From NCBI GenBank assembly GCA_030522415.1, contig CM060109.1, positions 36,074,892-36,138,891 on the forward strand: DNA of 64,000 bases. Direction: 5' to 3'. The position numbers were made by a program, and so were the translations under genes. Under the pieces are notes generated by a model. It was given only the letters and a program-made list of their open reading frames with translations. It was not told where the DNA came from and did not search any database. Of the stretch, positions 1-12,766 are shown piece after piece; the stretch's first letter is position 1; every line of letters begins with the position of its first letter. The stretch is from Channallabes apus (lineage: Eukaryota > Chordata > Actinopteri > Siluriformes > Clariidae).

Positions 1-2063
1 CCTATCTCAGATCTGGCCAGAGAGCTGATGAGCTCCCTGACATTTTATATACACAATATAACACATGGATCATCTTAAGGGGCTCGAATAATAGAGGATA
101 TTTGTGTCACTGGTGTGATGAATGTAGTAATGAATTAAGAAATGCATCCCTCTGGAGCTAAAAAGGTTATTCTGTATGTCTAGAATAGTTTTTGTCTGAC
201 ACACCTGATCATAAACATAATTCAGAGGGGCGGAATGGCTAAGGTCTGAGGAGAATCAGTGGTGTCCTGTGCACGTTCTCGCTGAAGAACACCATCCAAT
301 GCTAATGAATCTAGTTAAAGTTAAAATAATCTGACAGATTTTTAAAAATGCATATAATTTAATCTGGCATTAAAACTATAATATTCTGAAAATAAATTTT
401 TGGTCAAAGAAAACATGAAAAAGTGACTCAATCGTATATGTAAAAGCAAACTATATAGAAATAGAAGTTTGTTTGTTTGTTAGCTTGTTTTTTGCAGCCA
501 CCATGTAATAGACTGGATGAAAAAATCAAAAATTCATTTTATATGAACAAATTTCTTGAACTCAATTATTCCTCTAAAGTAAATAGTTGTGCCTTCCTGT
601 CTCTTTGTATAAATTTTGCCAATATGCCTGCAATGTTTTTATGTTAGTCTTATAGATACTGTAGCACTTATTTTATTCACATAAACAGGCAGGCCAGTGG
701 AATGGGCAATAAAGAAGGCATATGACCTATACATATTATATTACCATACCTCTCTGCTATCACGCTTCCCAAAACCACAGGCAAAGGAATTGGCCCCAAC
801 AAAGATATTGAACAATTTCCTACAATCTCCTACATGGTTCCTTACCCAACATAAATATAAAATTCTATTTAGCTTGTTCAAGTAAAAGGACAAGCTGTGT
901 GAGCGTCTCTGGTTGGCAACACTCTTCTGGGGAATCAAATGTAAGCTGGATAATTGAAAAGAATCACACAGAGTCCATTGGCTGATCAGTGGGATGGATG
1001 GGAAAAAGGCAGAGAGAAAGAAAGAAAATGGAACGAATTGTTTCATTGATTTTCCTTTACAAATCAAAGGCGGATAAATCAAACAGCATTTTTTTTTCTC
1101 AACTGCAACATTGGAGCTTTTAGCACAGCCTATATAACATGTCACAAACTATTATTTGCAATCATGCCACCCTTATTAATCTGGAGTGCAAATGAATAAA
1201 TTGTTGGACAAGAGTTGCAAAGGGATTCATTGAAATGCAGCACACAAGCTGGCTGTATTATGTCTCAAACACAGAGCAGAGTGCTAGTCGATGCACTGCC
1301 CTTTCACATTGAATTCCGCTTCACTAATTCATATTCAAGTTGAAATGTTTTGGAGAAGAATAATAAGGAAAGAAATTAAAATAACAACTGTACATGTATT
1401 TCTCTGCATGTGCATGACAGAGAGAGAGCCAGAGGTAGTTAGAGGTCAATACAGCCCAGTCATTTGTTCTCATGACTCTGTGAGAGTGAAAAAAAAAAAG
1501 CATGCATGCATGTCGGCAAGGGTGTTTTACTTTAGGATATGACAATTTGGAATTAAGTGAAAAATGTGCACAGATAAAACACAGCACCATTTCAGTGTCC
1601 TCTGTGTTGACTTAATTTTGGTTTCATTGGGAAGAACGAGCATTTCGTTATTATAATGGTAGACAGTATTCAAATTAGTTAGTTAGTATGTTTAAATTAA
1701 TTAAGATCACTCCTGAAACATTCAATACTGGCTGACATGTTCTGTGTTAAAAGATCTCCCTGAAAGCTGTTGAAGAGTTTGGCATTGTTTGCTCCATATC
1801 CACCTCCCTTCTGGCCTTGTAATAGTTACCTATTATCCCTCCTGCCCTTTGTAGCTTGCGCCCTCCCACTAAACAAGCAGAGCCTTACAGCTGATCTTTT
1901 CATAATATTTTAAAGAGGGCATCCCCACTGGAGAGGCGTGGTGGAGAGGGACAAATTAGAGCTGACAATCTCCACTTAAATCAGAACAATCACAAATCCT
2001 AGGGGAGCAGGGTCTCACAGGCCACAGGGCTGTGTTAAGAGCCCTCCACCACCACATCCCACT
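1..2063. other. Intergenic DNA, no gene recognised
   Basis: AT-rich intergenic sequence. The open frames present are short and unlike known proteins. The last part, about 1,730-2,050, is less AT-rich and free of simple repeats, and could be a conserved noncoding element. No promoter or exon signal was convincing. Confidence 0.5.
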
Positions 2064-2185
<122 letters not shown>

Positions 2186-2589
2186 CTTTTAACAGGCCGC
2201 AGAATGTCAACAAGCCTACTCTGAATGAACCAATAAAGCCACAAAGGAAAGAGGACTTAACAGTTAATATCCCACAGTGCTATGTACTGTAGTTACATAT
2301 AGGAGTTGCTTGACTGAATTTGTTGGCAAAATTTGCTATTTTTATTTGTCCTTTTCCAGAGCTTATTAGGAGTCTACATGTGTTTTTGCATAATGTATTA
2401 GGTTGAGTAGTTTGTTAGGTTTAATTCATTGACAGTCACTGTTTATTTTAATGGATGTTTGCATATCTATATCTTAACAATAACATTATTCTAGTGCCTG
2501 ACTTGAACTTCATTTACAAATTTCCTGAGCATACATTATACAATATCTTATTCTGGTATTTTGTATAGTTGTGTTTTGAAATTTAGTTA

Positions 2590-2760
2590 CGGTGGTAAAT
2601 CAGACTAAACAACCTGCAGCAGTGATTACGCCACATCAGCCTCACATTATCTCTGCAAGACTTGATGGAAGGCCCTCAGCCAATTAGAGTAAGGAAGTTT
2701 AAGAGCAGAAAAAGGCACAAGTTGCTATTTTATTACACAAATTACCCTTTCACAGAGGGA
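2590..2760. promoter_or_regulatory. Candidate conserved noncoding element
   Basis: Balanced-composition sequence between AT-rich flanks, with a CCAATTAG homeodomain-type core near 2,680. It has no repeat character and no credible coding frame. The call rests on sequence texture and on position in the HoxD regulatory flank; no alignment was available. Confidence 0.25.
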
Positions 2761-4559
2761 ATAGAGAGAAATGCAGAGGAAAAGTAAATACTACAGAATA
2801 GTTACTGAATGAGGCAATTCACACATTCTCTCACAATAGGGAGATAAAAATATAAATCAAAGCTGACATATTGAAGTTCAAAAGAGGGCATAAGAACTTA
2901 ATCTATAAGGCCTAAAGTCTCTTAAACTGAAATCAGAGTACATGGATTTTGTATGGAGCATATAGTTTTAAATTAATAATATAATTTCTCATAATGTTTA
3001 ATTATGCATTAGATATTATTTAAACAAGAAATTAAGAAAAGCATTGGATAGAAAGGATATTAATATCAAAGACATACGTCATTTGCATGGGCCAATGTTT
3101 TTAAACAAATCACAGAAGTACATTGTGCAGAAAATTGCAGAATTTATATAAACATATAAATGTTGGCAAAAGTGGTTCATATATTTTATTTGAAAAAAAT
3201 AATGGATAAATAATTGTATAATGAACTCAATTATTATTCTTACTATTATATGTATCCTGTACCTTTTAAGTTTACAAAAACAAAATCATAATTGGCGAAC
3301 AGTTTTATGTTATTTAATTTTATTTTTCATATTCTTTAATAGAATTGTATAACGACAAAACAAACTTCAGATTTGTACATTGCATTGCTTTCAGGATTAA
3401 ACTTCAGAGACAACTGGAGAAATTATATTATAGCAGCAACAAGTGCAGCAACATAGTTCAGTTAAGTTACACAATTGTGCACACTTTTCTATCATGAAAG
3501 AAAAAGCACTTCTGAGTACTTTTACTTCTAAGTATGTGTAAAAATATTGCAGCTTATGCGTGCAGTGTTCAAGAAAGAACTAAATGTGATGTACAGTATT
3601 AATCTCAATAATTCTGACAAACTTTTAGTCTAGTTTGAACTCCAGTTGTATACATTGAACGTGGATATGGTTATTATGTGTATCAGTTCATATGGTTATT
3701 CAGTTACTGGCATTTGCTGTTGCAGCTAATATTGGAAATAATTACCAGACTACCATTGTGACAGTAAAATAAGTAGGGCTAATTGAAATATCCCTACTAT
3801 TGTTCTGTTGTGTCATAAGATCCAAATACATATACATCAATAATAAATATACAAGCAAATCAACCTCCTGCCATGCACTAAAATCAAATAAATATAGGAA
3901 TCTAAACAGATTCCAACTAAAACTGAACTCGTTCACCATCTTAGCCTGTGCAGCAGGAAGGCGAGGAAATTTATGAGCTGTGACTAAAGCAGTTTACCGC
4001 TTCTGATATGACCTTGAGTCTGTCTTCATCCAAATGCAAACTGAATCGCTTCAGTTACTTACAGTCCCCCTCACTACCATTACAGGCATCTCATTTATAT
4101 GTAGGTGACAGAGTGTTATTCAGAGCCAGAGATGACTTAGTTGATCCATTACAAAAATGTTGATTAAGATAACATCAAAAGGTAGCTGGAACAGTGCATT
4201 ATCTGAAATCTTATAATAGTGTGTTAATATCATAGAACAAAAGAAAAAGCAGAGAGTTGAATACAAGAAAAAGGATTCAGAATGGTCCATTCCATAATTT
4301 CATTCAAATCCTGTTTCTTTTTTTTTGTTTTTTAAATCAACAATTGGCTTCTAAGGATCAATTGTGCCAGAAGTTCTGCATAGATTGTGACAAACCATTG
4401 GACAGGCAAGTCCAGCCATCTGAAATCTGTGCCTAATTTATGTTGAAAACATGAGGGTACAACATGGCATTTTCCTTTAATCACATCTCATAGGAACGCG
4501 TGCACTGGGCCAATACAATGACATGTTTCCTCTATAAAAAAGTGGAAAAATAAGCATCA
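2761..4559. other. Intergenic AT-rich DNA, nothing recognised
   Basis: Very AT-rich, with short poly-A/T runs and scattered stop codons in all frames. I see no gene, RNA gene or mobile element. Confidence 0.5.
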
Positions 4560-5060
4560 TCCTAAACCATGGGACTGAGCTTCAAGCACGAAATCATTTA
4601 CATCTGTGAAAAGTTCATTTTTCCTCATCTATTAGCTAGGAATTAAACTACCATCACTTATGGATCTTTTCATTTAGAATGGCTCCGCCTCGTAAGACAG
4701 AGATCTGAGCCCAAATTCTGCACTCACGCTCTACTAATCAGAGAGGGAAAAAGCCAGTCAAAATGGCTCCCCTCACAGCATTAAAATCAGGACCTCAAAG
4801 AGACCCATTTAGCCTGCAGCTAAAGTGCCTGTTTATCAGATGAGACTAACATGGGTTTGAAATAAAAAACCTTTGCCATAAATCTAACAGCCTTTTATAT
4901 GCTGGAGGAGACACTCTGGCTCCCTATCTATCAGCATTTTGTCTGAGTGGAGTAAGAACAGCAAGAGTAAGCATGCATTGTGTGATAAAAACAGAAATGC
5001 ATGAGGAGTAAACTATAGCTCTTATCTAAATGGGCTCAGGTGAAGAGAATGTTTAACATC
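4560..5060. promoter_or_regulatory. Candidate conserved noncoding element
   Basis: About 500 bp of repeat-free, mid-GC sequence without a coding frame, flanked by AT-rich DNA. It is one of several such islands in the gene-free region beyond lunapark. In tetrapods this flank contains the HoxD global control region and other limb enhancers. Enhancer status is inferred and no orthologous element was identified. Confidence 0.3.
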
Positions 5061-7439
5061 TAATGTTGAACTGTATCACAGGGATAACGTTCCATCAAAT
5101 TATTAAAAATGTTCCACCCAAGATAATGCAATAGTTAATAACATACAGTATCTGAGGCATCATACTGTAATATACCATATTAACCAATAAGTTATTTTGT
5201 AGTCTATAAGGCATAACAAAGGCATAATAAGATCCAGTGTCAGTTCAACACAAAACCCGTATAACCCAGACATGCGGCATTTCATCTGGTGAGTTTTTCA
5301 ACTGCATCAGCTAAACGATGGTGGGGTAAAAAGGTTTGTATATATCTACAGGTGTTTTCTGTGCTGTCATGTTGTCTTAGACTCTTTGTAATGTACTTGA
5401 GAGAGAATGACAGATCTAAACCCCAGCTGACAAGCGCATCTCTCTCACCCTGACACATTCTGATATCTCAATAAACACCTGGCTCACATTGTCACGGCAA
5501 CACATCACACCTGTGTGCCTTCACTATTACCTAGCGCATCACCAGGAGAGCAGTGCACCTGCCATATTCATCTTGCATCACTCAGGGAACACGACTCAGG
5601 GACCAAGAAACTTATGCACAAAGATGCAAAATAATGTTCTTTATATTAGTCATAATCTCACATGCAGATCATTTGATGTAAAATCGATCCACTAACGCCT
5701 CAGTGTATCAGTCTATTATTCACTTTAAAACATACTCTAACAAAAATTGTTTTACACTTATTGTAATATATGAAGATTAAATGGCGATAATTAAAGATTT
5801 CAAAGGCATTGACCAAATAGTTCAATAAACAATAATTGTTCATTTTTATTTCAGTTCTAATCTAGTCAGGGGATCTGAAGCCTATTGCAGGAATGTCATT
5901 ACACAATGTACATCCATTTGAACACTGACAAGCCTACGGGCAGTTGTGAGTAGCTGATTCACCATTCAGTTTGAAATGTGGGATAAAACCTATGGGAACA
6001 CTGGCATAACTTTTACAGAAACACAGGCTCATGACCAAACCAAGACTTTAAGACCTTGGAGTTGTAAGGCAGCAATGACACCTGCTATACCTTCATGCCA
6101 CCTGCATGATTTATAATAATCAAAATGTATATTTTTCATTAATTTGATTTCATTATTAGCTACAAGACTTATCTATGACAATTTAGGATATGATTTATCA
6201 GTTGGGAAATGACTGTAAACAAATATATATTCTCAAATGCTTTGGTTTGATTGCTGCTAATACTCTCCATATTATCTATAGTCTATAATCTAGAATAAAA
6301 ACATTTGACAATTTTAACCCGAAATCTGTCCTAATAAAAATATTTTTATAATGTCTCTGGCAAGCATGTATTGTGTGGCAGTCAAATTTGCAGTTTCTAT
6401 GCCACTAATCCAAAATGATCTGGTGATGTCAGCTCAAAAATCCAATAAATAATCCAACTTTTGTCACAAAATGAATGAATGAATGAATGAATGAATGTTC
6501 AACATCAATTATATATACATTTACAAACATTTTGATATTACCATCAACAAAAAGGCTCACTCTGTTTAATGAATTACTTATACCAGCTATGCTCATAGTA
6601 CCTATATTAGCTTTATATCCTAAACAGGTCATAAATAAGGATGTGATTAGAATACTACATTCATACGCTTTACAGCTAAAGAGGCATATATCATATTAGT
6701 AAATGCCATTGTAATATAAATCATACTTAATAAGCAAGCAAACTGAGTTCCAAAGCAAGATTTCCCAAGCTAAAAATAAACAAACTACAGTCAAGCATTT
6801 CAAATACTGCAGCTAATACCACAAGGAAAACATATTATTACTCATGCCTGTTGGCATAATGTGATATTATGGGGGATAAACACTTTGCCAGATTTAAGAA
6901 AGCAAAATAAAGCTATAAGGTTATATCACAATTTTCATAACACACAGTACATTAAATTGTTTATATTCAATCAGCATTTGCTGCTAACTGGGGAGTACCT
7001 AAGGGAGTGCACTACTGATCAATATTATTGCACACTTCCCACTCTATCAATTTAGTGTCTGCTAAGAGTTCATTATCCACTTTAATACACTGGCTTAAAT
7101 TAAATGTGTAAAAGTGGAATATATTAACAGTCCCTTTACCCAGTGGTATTTATTCATTTCACACTATGCCACACATTTCTCAACATCAACATCACTGCAA
7201 ATTCATGCATCCGGGAAAATGATGCAGAGTAAAAATTAAAAAATTAAAAAAACGAAATTAACCATGCTTGTTGAGGTTTGTGCTTTTCAAAGAAAATGCT
7301 CTCTTGAAATTGTCTAACTTTAACATCATGGTGTAACAGCATTTACACTACTTTGCTCCAAGCAAATATACCAGTTCCTCATAATTCAAAACATATGTTT
7401 TGATGTATACAACATAATTCCTGTGCTATTAAAAGTTAA
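5061..7439. other. Intergenic AT-rich DNA with a short (ATGA)n run
   Basis: No gene seen. A short tetranucleotide repeat (about six ATGA units) lies near 6,471-6,497. Short open frames such as those near 5,490 and 6,490-6,700 resemble no protein I know. Confidence 0.45.
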
Positions 7440-7690
7440 TTTCCATGTGATAATAGCTGTTTGGGTAGAAGCTGGGGTTCAGCCTTAATGAGGTAAAACC
7501 CAGAAGTCATTTGGTTGCTCTTTGTAATTATGCAAATGAAGGTGCATGGTTGATGAAGCTGAGAGCAGAACTCAGTCTCTGTGACTGCAAGCCAAGCAGG
7601 TGTTTCATCCTTTGCTTAAATCATGCCACAGATGATGAGGTACAACACCACAGCAGAGCCTCCTGGAGTTAGCAGAACATCAGAAATACA
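7440..7690. promoter_or_regulatory. Candidate conserved noncoding element
   Basis: Low-repeat island containing an octamer-like TTATGCAAATGA near 7,528 (ATGCAAAT is the POU-factor consensus) and homeodomain-type cores. Its composition differs from the AT-rich flanks and it has no open frame. The regulatory role is inferred. Confidence 0.35.
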
Positions 7691-7859
7691 CAAAAACATG
7701 TTTAACAGTGAGGGTTATAGATAACAGCATAATGAGTAATTATAACAAGAAGTTATTTATGCAAGGTTATAAAGTGTTTATAGTGCTTTGTGTTGTTTTA
7801 AATTGTGATACATTTAAATACAAAATAAAACATATTTTAATAATACATTATTACCTAAA

Positions 7860-7860
7860 C

Positions 7861-7912
<52 letters not shown>

Positions 7913-7955
7913 ATAATAATAATAAGAAGAAGAAGAAGAAGCAGAAGAAGAAGAA
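7860..7955. repeat. Compound (TTA)n/(TAA)n/(GAA)n microsatellite
   Basis: About 50 bp of TTA units pass directly into TAA/AAT and then AGA/GAA units. The first two blocks are reverse complements, so the tract can fold on itself. Frames encoding poly-Tyr or poly-Asn here are not genes. Confidence 0.95.
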
Positions 7956-8605
7956 AAGTAACAGTGTTTTATGTGCTTATATTTTAATGTTTGTGTGTTT
8001 ATAGATATTAAAAACACCACTATTAGATAGGAGATTTTTTTTTTATTATTGTGGCATCTCTTGAATAAAGTGTTTTAGAATATTTCAATTTTTTTGTCTC
8101 TATTGTTGCAAAGACCTTATTTTTATACACATTACATAACATTTTTCATATTTGTTAATAACAGCTTAGGCAATATGTACAATTCCAACAGTGGAGTTTG
8201 TAATAAGATCAAGACGCTTAAAGGCATGACGCACAATATAAGTATTTTTGCTTCACTCAACCAGATGTATAAACTGTTTTTCCAAGTATATTGATTGTGC
8301 ATGTTAGACAGAAAAAAAACAACTCAAAGTCAAAAACCTTGCCTGGTCTAGTCTAATGTGTTTAAATTCATGTCCAAAAACTTCTTCTTTAAACTGGAAA
8401 CAAGCAGTTCACTCCTCTACACATCAATCTCTTCACACTAGGCCCAATATCAAAACCCATAGTGTCCTAATTATGGTATTCATGAAAAAATGAAATCGAG
8501 ACTTGTGTAAATCTGTAGCTTCAGGCAAAATCAACATCACTACATCACATTGCATGACCTCCAGCTGTCTCAGGGACACAACAAGCATAATGAAACTTTT
8601 CAGGA

Positions 8606-8607
<2 letters not shown>

Positions 8608-8672
<65 letters not shown>
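8608..8672. repeat. (TG)n microsatellite, first block
   Basis: A TG dinucleotide array interrupted by one CG step. It lies about 40 bp from a second, longer TG array. Confidence 0.95.
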
Positions 8673-8673
<1 letters not shown>

Positions 8674-8707
8674 ACTGTACAAATGTTCATGGGTGTACAG
8701 GTATGTG

Positions 8708-8710
<3 letters not shown>

Positions 8711-8790
<80 letters not shown>
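8711..8790. repeat. (TG)n microsatellite, second block
   Basis: An uninterrupted TG array of about 80 bp. The 38-bp spacer separating it from the previous block is unique sequence. Open frames through both blocks encode Cys-Val repeats and are artefacts. Confidence 0.95.
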
Positions 8791-8791
<1 letters not shown>

Positions 8792-8839
8792 CCTAGATAT
8801 GTAAATGTGTCTGTGGCTTTTAACCAGCTCCAGTAAGGG

Positions 8840-9230
8840 AATGAAGTGCATCGATTGTTTGTGATTATTAACTAGACTGGGATAAGGCCTCTCCTTATTA
8901 TGCAGATTACTGGGGCTGGGCGCTGCAGCATATTGTGCAGATGCAGCGTGGCAGCTGCTGCTGCAGATGGCTGCTGTACGGCTCCATCATTGCAGAGCTA
9001 TTGTCTCCACTCCGATTGTTCAGGGGACTGGCAAGGAGGGCTACAGAACAACCCGACTGCAGTGAATTAAGAAGGAGAAACGAAGAAGCAGACAGCAAAT
9101 TTATACACACGAGGCTATAGAAACAGTGACAAACGTAACACGCAAGCAGCCGTCAAAGTGCACACATGTCCCGCCATCATACACACGGTGTCGCCACTCA
9201 ACAGAGACGCTGTGCAATGCAACAATGTGG
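8840..9230. promoter_or_regulatory. Candidate conserved noncoding element
   Basis: Mid-GC, repeat-free stretch with clusters of CAG/CTG-type E-box cores (GCAGCTGCTGCTGCAGATGG near 8,950) and CpGs. There is no long open frame with coding character. It could be an enhancer, or a long noncoding exon that I cannot recognise. Confidence 0.3.
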
Positions 9231-9950
9231 ATCAAACATATGCTGTTGTATTGTTTTTTGTTTTTTTTTGTTGTTGTTGTTTTTTCTCAGTGCTGTTAAG
9301 CCAGTGAAGAAAAGTCTTACTGTTAAATGAGGAGGGAGCTACAGTATGAGACAGAAATTTTGGACACCAGAAATCTTTAACCTTGTTCAAAACATAATGA
9401 AAACAAAGAGCTTTCAAATCGGCCCCCTGTTTCTAATGAGCATTGATTTAGCCAAGGTTGGGTGAAAATTGGGATAATCTGGATTTTGATGTCTGTCAGC
9501 AGACAAACTGCTGATACAGTTTCTCCTCTCTCCTGGGAACTAAGAGCAGACAGATATTTCTATAATAATTTGTTAGTCATTTTAGTGTGTAAGATGAAAT
9601 TTAGCTTATAACACACTATAGATGACTTTTACAACAGTGTAAAACAGGTTTTATTCAGCACTCTAAAGGATTCTCTCTTTTTTTACCTCCTCTGGGGAAA
9701 CTCTTAGAGGGTCTATTTATAAACCTACCACAGATGAAGGCTATTAATAAATAAATAAATAAATAAAAAAAACAGCTATTCTAATGCATGGTGATGTATG
9801 TTAAATAAATGTTTTAACCAATTGTAAAGAACTTTTCATCAGTATAAATTAAAGTTCAGAGAGTTATTGAAGAACATGTGCCTAACAGTTTGAAGAATAC
9901 AACAATATATAATTAAGTTTCATAATTTTGATCAATAAGTTTTTACAATT

Positions 9951-10084
9951 GTGCCCTGCGATGGATTCGCACCCTGTCCAGGGTGTACCCCGCCTAGTGC
10001 CCGCAGTCTCCTGGGATAGGCTACAGGTCCCCCGCGACCCTGAACACAGGATTAAGCGGTATAGAAGATGAATGAATGAATGAA
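9951..10084 (+). mobile_element. SINE family 1, 5'-truncated copy with TSD
   Basis: A 134-bp copy of the 3' half of the tRNA-headed repeat seen full length at 39,432-39,804. It ends in the (TGAA)n tail. It is flanked by a 14-bp near-perfect duplication, AAGTTTTTACAATT at 9,937-9,950 and AAGTTTCTACAATT at 10,085-10,098. A 5' truncation plus a target-site duplication is the hallmark of LINE-driven retrotransposition. Confidence 0.85.
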
Positions 10085-10419
10085 AAGTTTCTACAATTTC
10101 CTTCACAACTCATACAAAGACTTTGTGTTTTCACAAGACACAAATGTAATAAAATATTAGATTAAAATATTGCTATTTTAGCTACTTAGCAAAAGAATGA
10201 AACAAAACAAGGTAATTACATAAAGATGCAAAAAATAATAATAATCACACCAACAGGTTTACATCTTCCCTTTAGGATTAAAGACGTCTCCTGAAAAAAG
10301 AGGTTCTATGACTTGGAAAATATTTCCAAATATTTTGTAATAGTTTACAAAATCCCTCAACATTACATATATAAACATACATTATTAATTAAATAGCTAT
10401 CCAACTTGGCTTTGGGCTA

Positions 10420-10960
10420 CACATACTGTTTACAACACTAGGCTAACCAGGCCACAGAATGCTCTATCCTCCACCTGTCAATCACTTCAGCGCCATTTGA
10501 AGCAAAGCAGAGGTAGAATCTTTCATAAGCCCACTTTATGTCAGAGGGTTTCATGCTGCATAAAACACACTGGTAGATATGCAGATATGTATTGTCAGAT
10601 TTGCCCTCAAGGGGAAGTGCTGCATGTCCATTTGGTGGAGCAGCTCTCCCCTGCTGAGCTGAGCTCAGTTCAGGACACTCCAACCACAAAGCACAGGGAC
10701 CTCGTTGCCCTGCTCAGACATGACACACCACCTCCGCATACTACATGCAGAGAGTGTTCACGAGAAGGTCACACACACGCACACACGTAAGTCTCCATGC
10801 CAGCTGAACACACTGTTACAGGCAGAAGATGATAGTGATCTGATAATACAGGCTGAGATCTCAGACATGCAGCATGACCTTGTGCTCTGCTACAGCAAAA
10901 GGACATTCAGTCTGCTTTAGATCTGTTCTTCTCAGAGAGTAATTACACAGGCTAAATGGC
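10420..10960. promoter_or_regulatory. Candidate conserved noncoding element
   Basis: Mid-GC block between the SINE fragment and the Tc1 element. It has several overlapping open frames, but none has family resemblance. The texture is like the other non-repetitive islands. The call is weak. Confidence 0.2.
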
Positions 10961-11356
10961 AAGCCATGTTCACCGAGAAGACAAAGAAGGGGGAAGGGAA
11001 CAAGAGGAATGAACGCTTGTGTCATTTTAATATTAGATGCATGTTGTTGGAAATAGCAGCACTAGACAGGTATTGCTATGAATATCTCAGCGTATATAAG
11101 ACACCCTATTTTCAGCTAGGTATAATAATTTCAAGTTCGTTTCTTTGAATCCTAATTAATTTAAACAAAATTAATCAGGGTTATTACACTAAAATACTTC
11201 TTATAAAGCTATGCTGTTGTATTTCATTAAAAAAAAATTTTTTCATTTCAATTATCCAAAAATACTCCCAAACTGAGAACACATTCAAAACAAAGTAGTT
11301 TATTTTCTTTTCATTTGTATGTAAGTTTATATAAAATGTATTGGGTTAGATACATA

Positions 11357-11566
11357 CAGTGGTGTGAAAAACTATTTGCCCCCTTCCTGATTTCTTATTC
11401 TTTTGCATGTTTGTCACACTTAAATGTTTCTGCTCATCAAAAACCGTTAACTATTAGTCAAAGATAACATAATTGAACACAAAATGCAGTTTTTAAATGA
11501 AGGTTTACGTTATTAAGGGAGAAAAAAAACTCCAAATCTACATGGCCCTGTGTGAAAAAGTGATTG
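11357..11566 (+). repeat. Left terminal inverted repeat of the Tc1 element
   Basis: The outer end has TGTGAAAAACTATTTGCCCC and the inner end repeats the motif as TGTGAAAAAGTGATTGCCCC near 11,551. In Sleeping Beauty-like elements these paired direct repeats bind the transposase. Confidence 0.85.
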
Positions 11567-11735
11567 CCCCCCTTGTTAAAAAATAACTTAACTGTGGTTT
11601 ATCACACCTGAGTTCAATTTCTGTAGTCACCCCCAGGCCTGATTACTGCCACACCTGTTTCAGTCAAGAAATCACTTAAATAGGAGCTACCTGACACAGA
11701 GAAGTAGACCAAAAGCACCTCAAAAGCTAGACATC

Positions 11736-12758
11736 ATGCCAAGATCCAAAGAAATTCAGGAACAAATGAGAACAAAAGTAATTGAGATCTATCAGTCTGG
11801 TAAAGGTTATAAAGCCATTTCTAAAGCTTTGGGACTCCAGCGAACCACAGTGAGAGCCATTATCCACAAATGGCAAAAACATGGAACAGTGGTGAACCTT
11901 CCCAGGAGTGGCCGGCCGACCAAAATTACCCCAAGAGCGCAGAGACGACTCATCCGAGAGGCCACAAAAGACCCCAGGACAACATCTAAAGAACTGCAGG
12001 CCTCACTTGCCTCAATTAAGGTCAGTGTTCACGACTCCACCATAAGAAAGAGACTGGGCAAAAACGGCCTGCTTGGCAGATTTCCAAGGCGCAAACCACT
12101 TTTAAGCAAAAAGAACATTAAGGCTCGTCTCAATTTTGCTAAAAAACATCTCAATGATTGCCAAGACTTTTGGGAAAATACCTTGTGGACCGACGAGACA
12201 AAAGTTGAACTTTTTGGAAGGTGCGTGTCCCGTTACATCTGGCGTAAAAGTAACACAGCATTTCAGAAAAAGAACATCATACCAACAGTAAAATATGGTG
12301 GTGGTAGTGTGATGGTCTGGGGTTGTTTTGCTGCTTCAGGACCTGGAAGGCTTGCTGTGATAGATGGAACCATGAATTCTACTGTCTACCAAAAAATCCT
12401 GAAGGAGAATGTCCGGCCATCTGTTCGTCAACTCAAGCTGAAGCGATCTTGGGTGCTGCAGCAGGACAATGACCCAAAACACACCAGCAAATCCACCTCT
12501 GAATGGCTGAAGAAAAACAAAATGAAGACTTTGGAGTGGCCTAGTCAAAGTCCTGACCTGAATCCTATTGAGATGTTGTGGCATGACCTTAAAAAGGCGG
12601 TTCATGCTAGAAAACCCTCAAATAAAGCTGAATTACAACAATTCTGCAAAGATGAGTGGGCCAAAATTCCTCCAGAGCGCTGTAAAAGACTCGTTGCAAG
12701 TTATCGCAAACGCTTGATTGCAGTTATTGCTGCTAAGGGTGGCCCAACCAGTTATTAG
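11736..12758 (+). CDS. Tc1-like transposase, intact 340 aa (DD34E)
   Basis: Cut-and-paste transposase that inserts at TA dinucleotides. The N-terminal half (about residues 1-115) holds paired-like helix-turn-helix DNA-binding domains, with GRP(T) at 59-62 in the AT-hook-like linker. The glycine-rich box KYGGGSVMVWGCF is at about 187-199. The catalytic triad is complete: D153 in WTDET, D244 in QQDNDPKHT and E279 in DLNPIEMLW, giving 34 residues between the second Asp and the Glu. These are the same positions as in Sleeping Beauty transposase. The 340-aa length is the family norm. There are no stop codons or frameshifts, and the stop falls just inside the right inverted repeat. The start ATGCC at 11,736 gives the canonical MPRSKEI N-terminus. 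It could be functional, but some substitutions may inactivate it. Confidence 0.96.
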   Translation: MPRSKEIQEQMRTKVIEIYQSGKGYKAISKALGLQRTTVRAIIHKWQKHGTVVNLPRSGRPTKITPRAQRRLIREATKDPRTTSKELQASLASIKVSVHDSTIRKRLGKNGLLGRFPRRKPLLSKKNIKARLNFAKKHLNDCQDFWENTLWTDETKVELFGRCVSRYIWRKSNTAFQKKNIIPTVKYGGGSVMVWGCFAASGPGRLAVIDGTMNSTVYQKILKENVRPSVRQLKLKRSWVLQQDNDPKHTSKSTSEWLKKNKMKTLEWPSQSPDLNPIEMLWHDLKKAVHARKPSNKAELQQFCKDEWAKIPPERCKRLVASYRKRLIAVIAAKGGPTSY

Positions 12759-12766
12759 GTTCAGGG

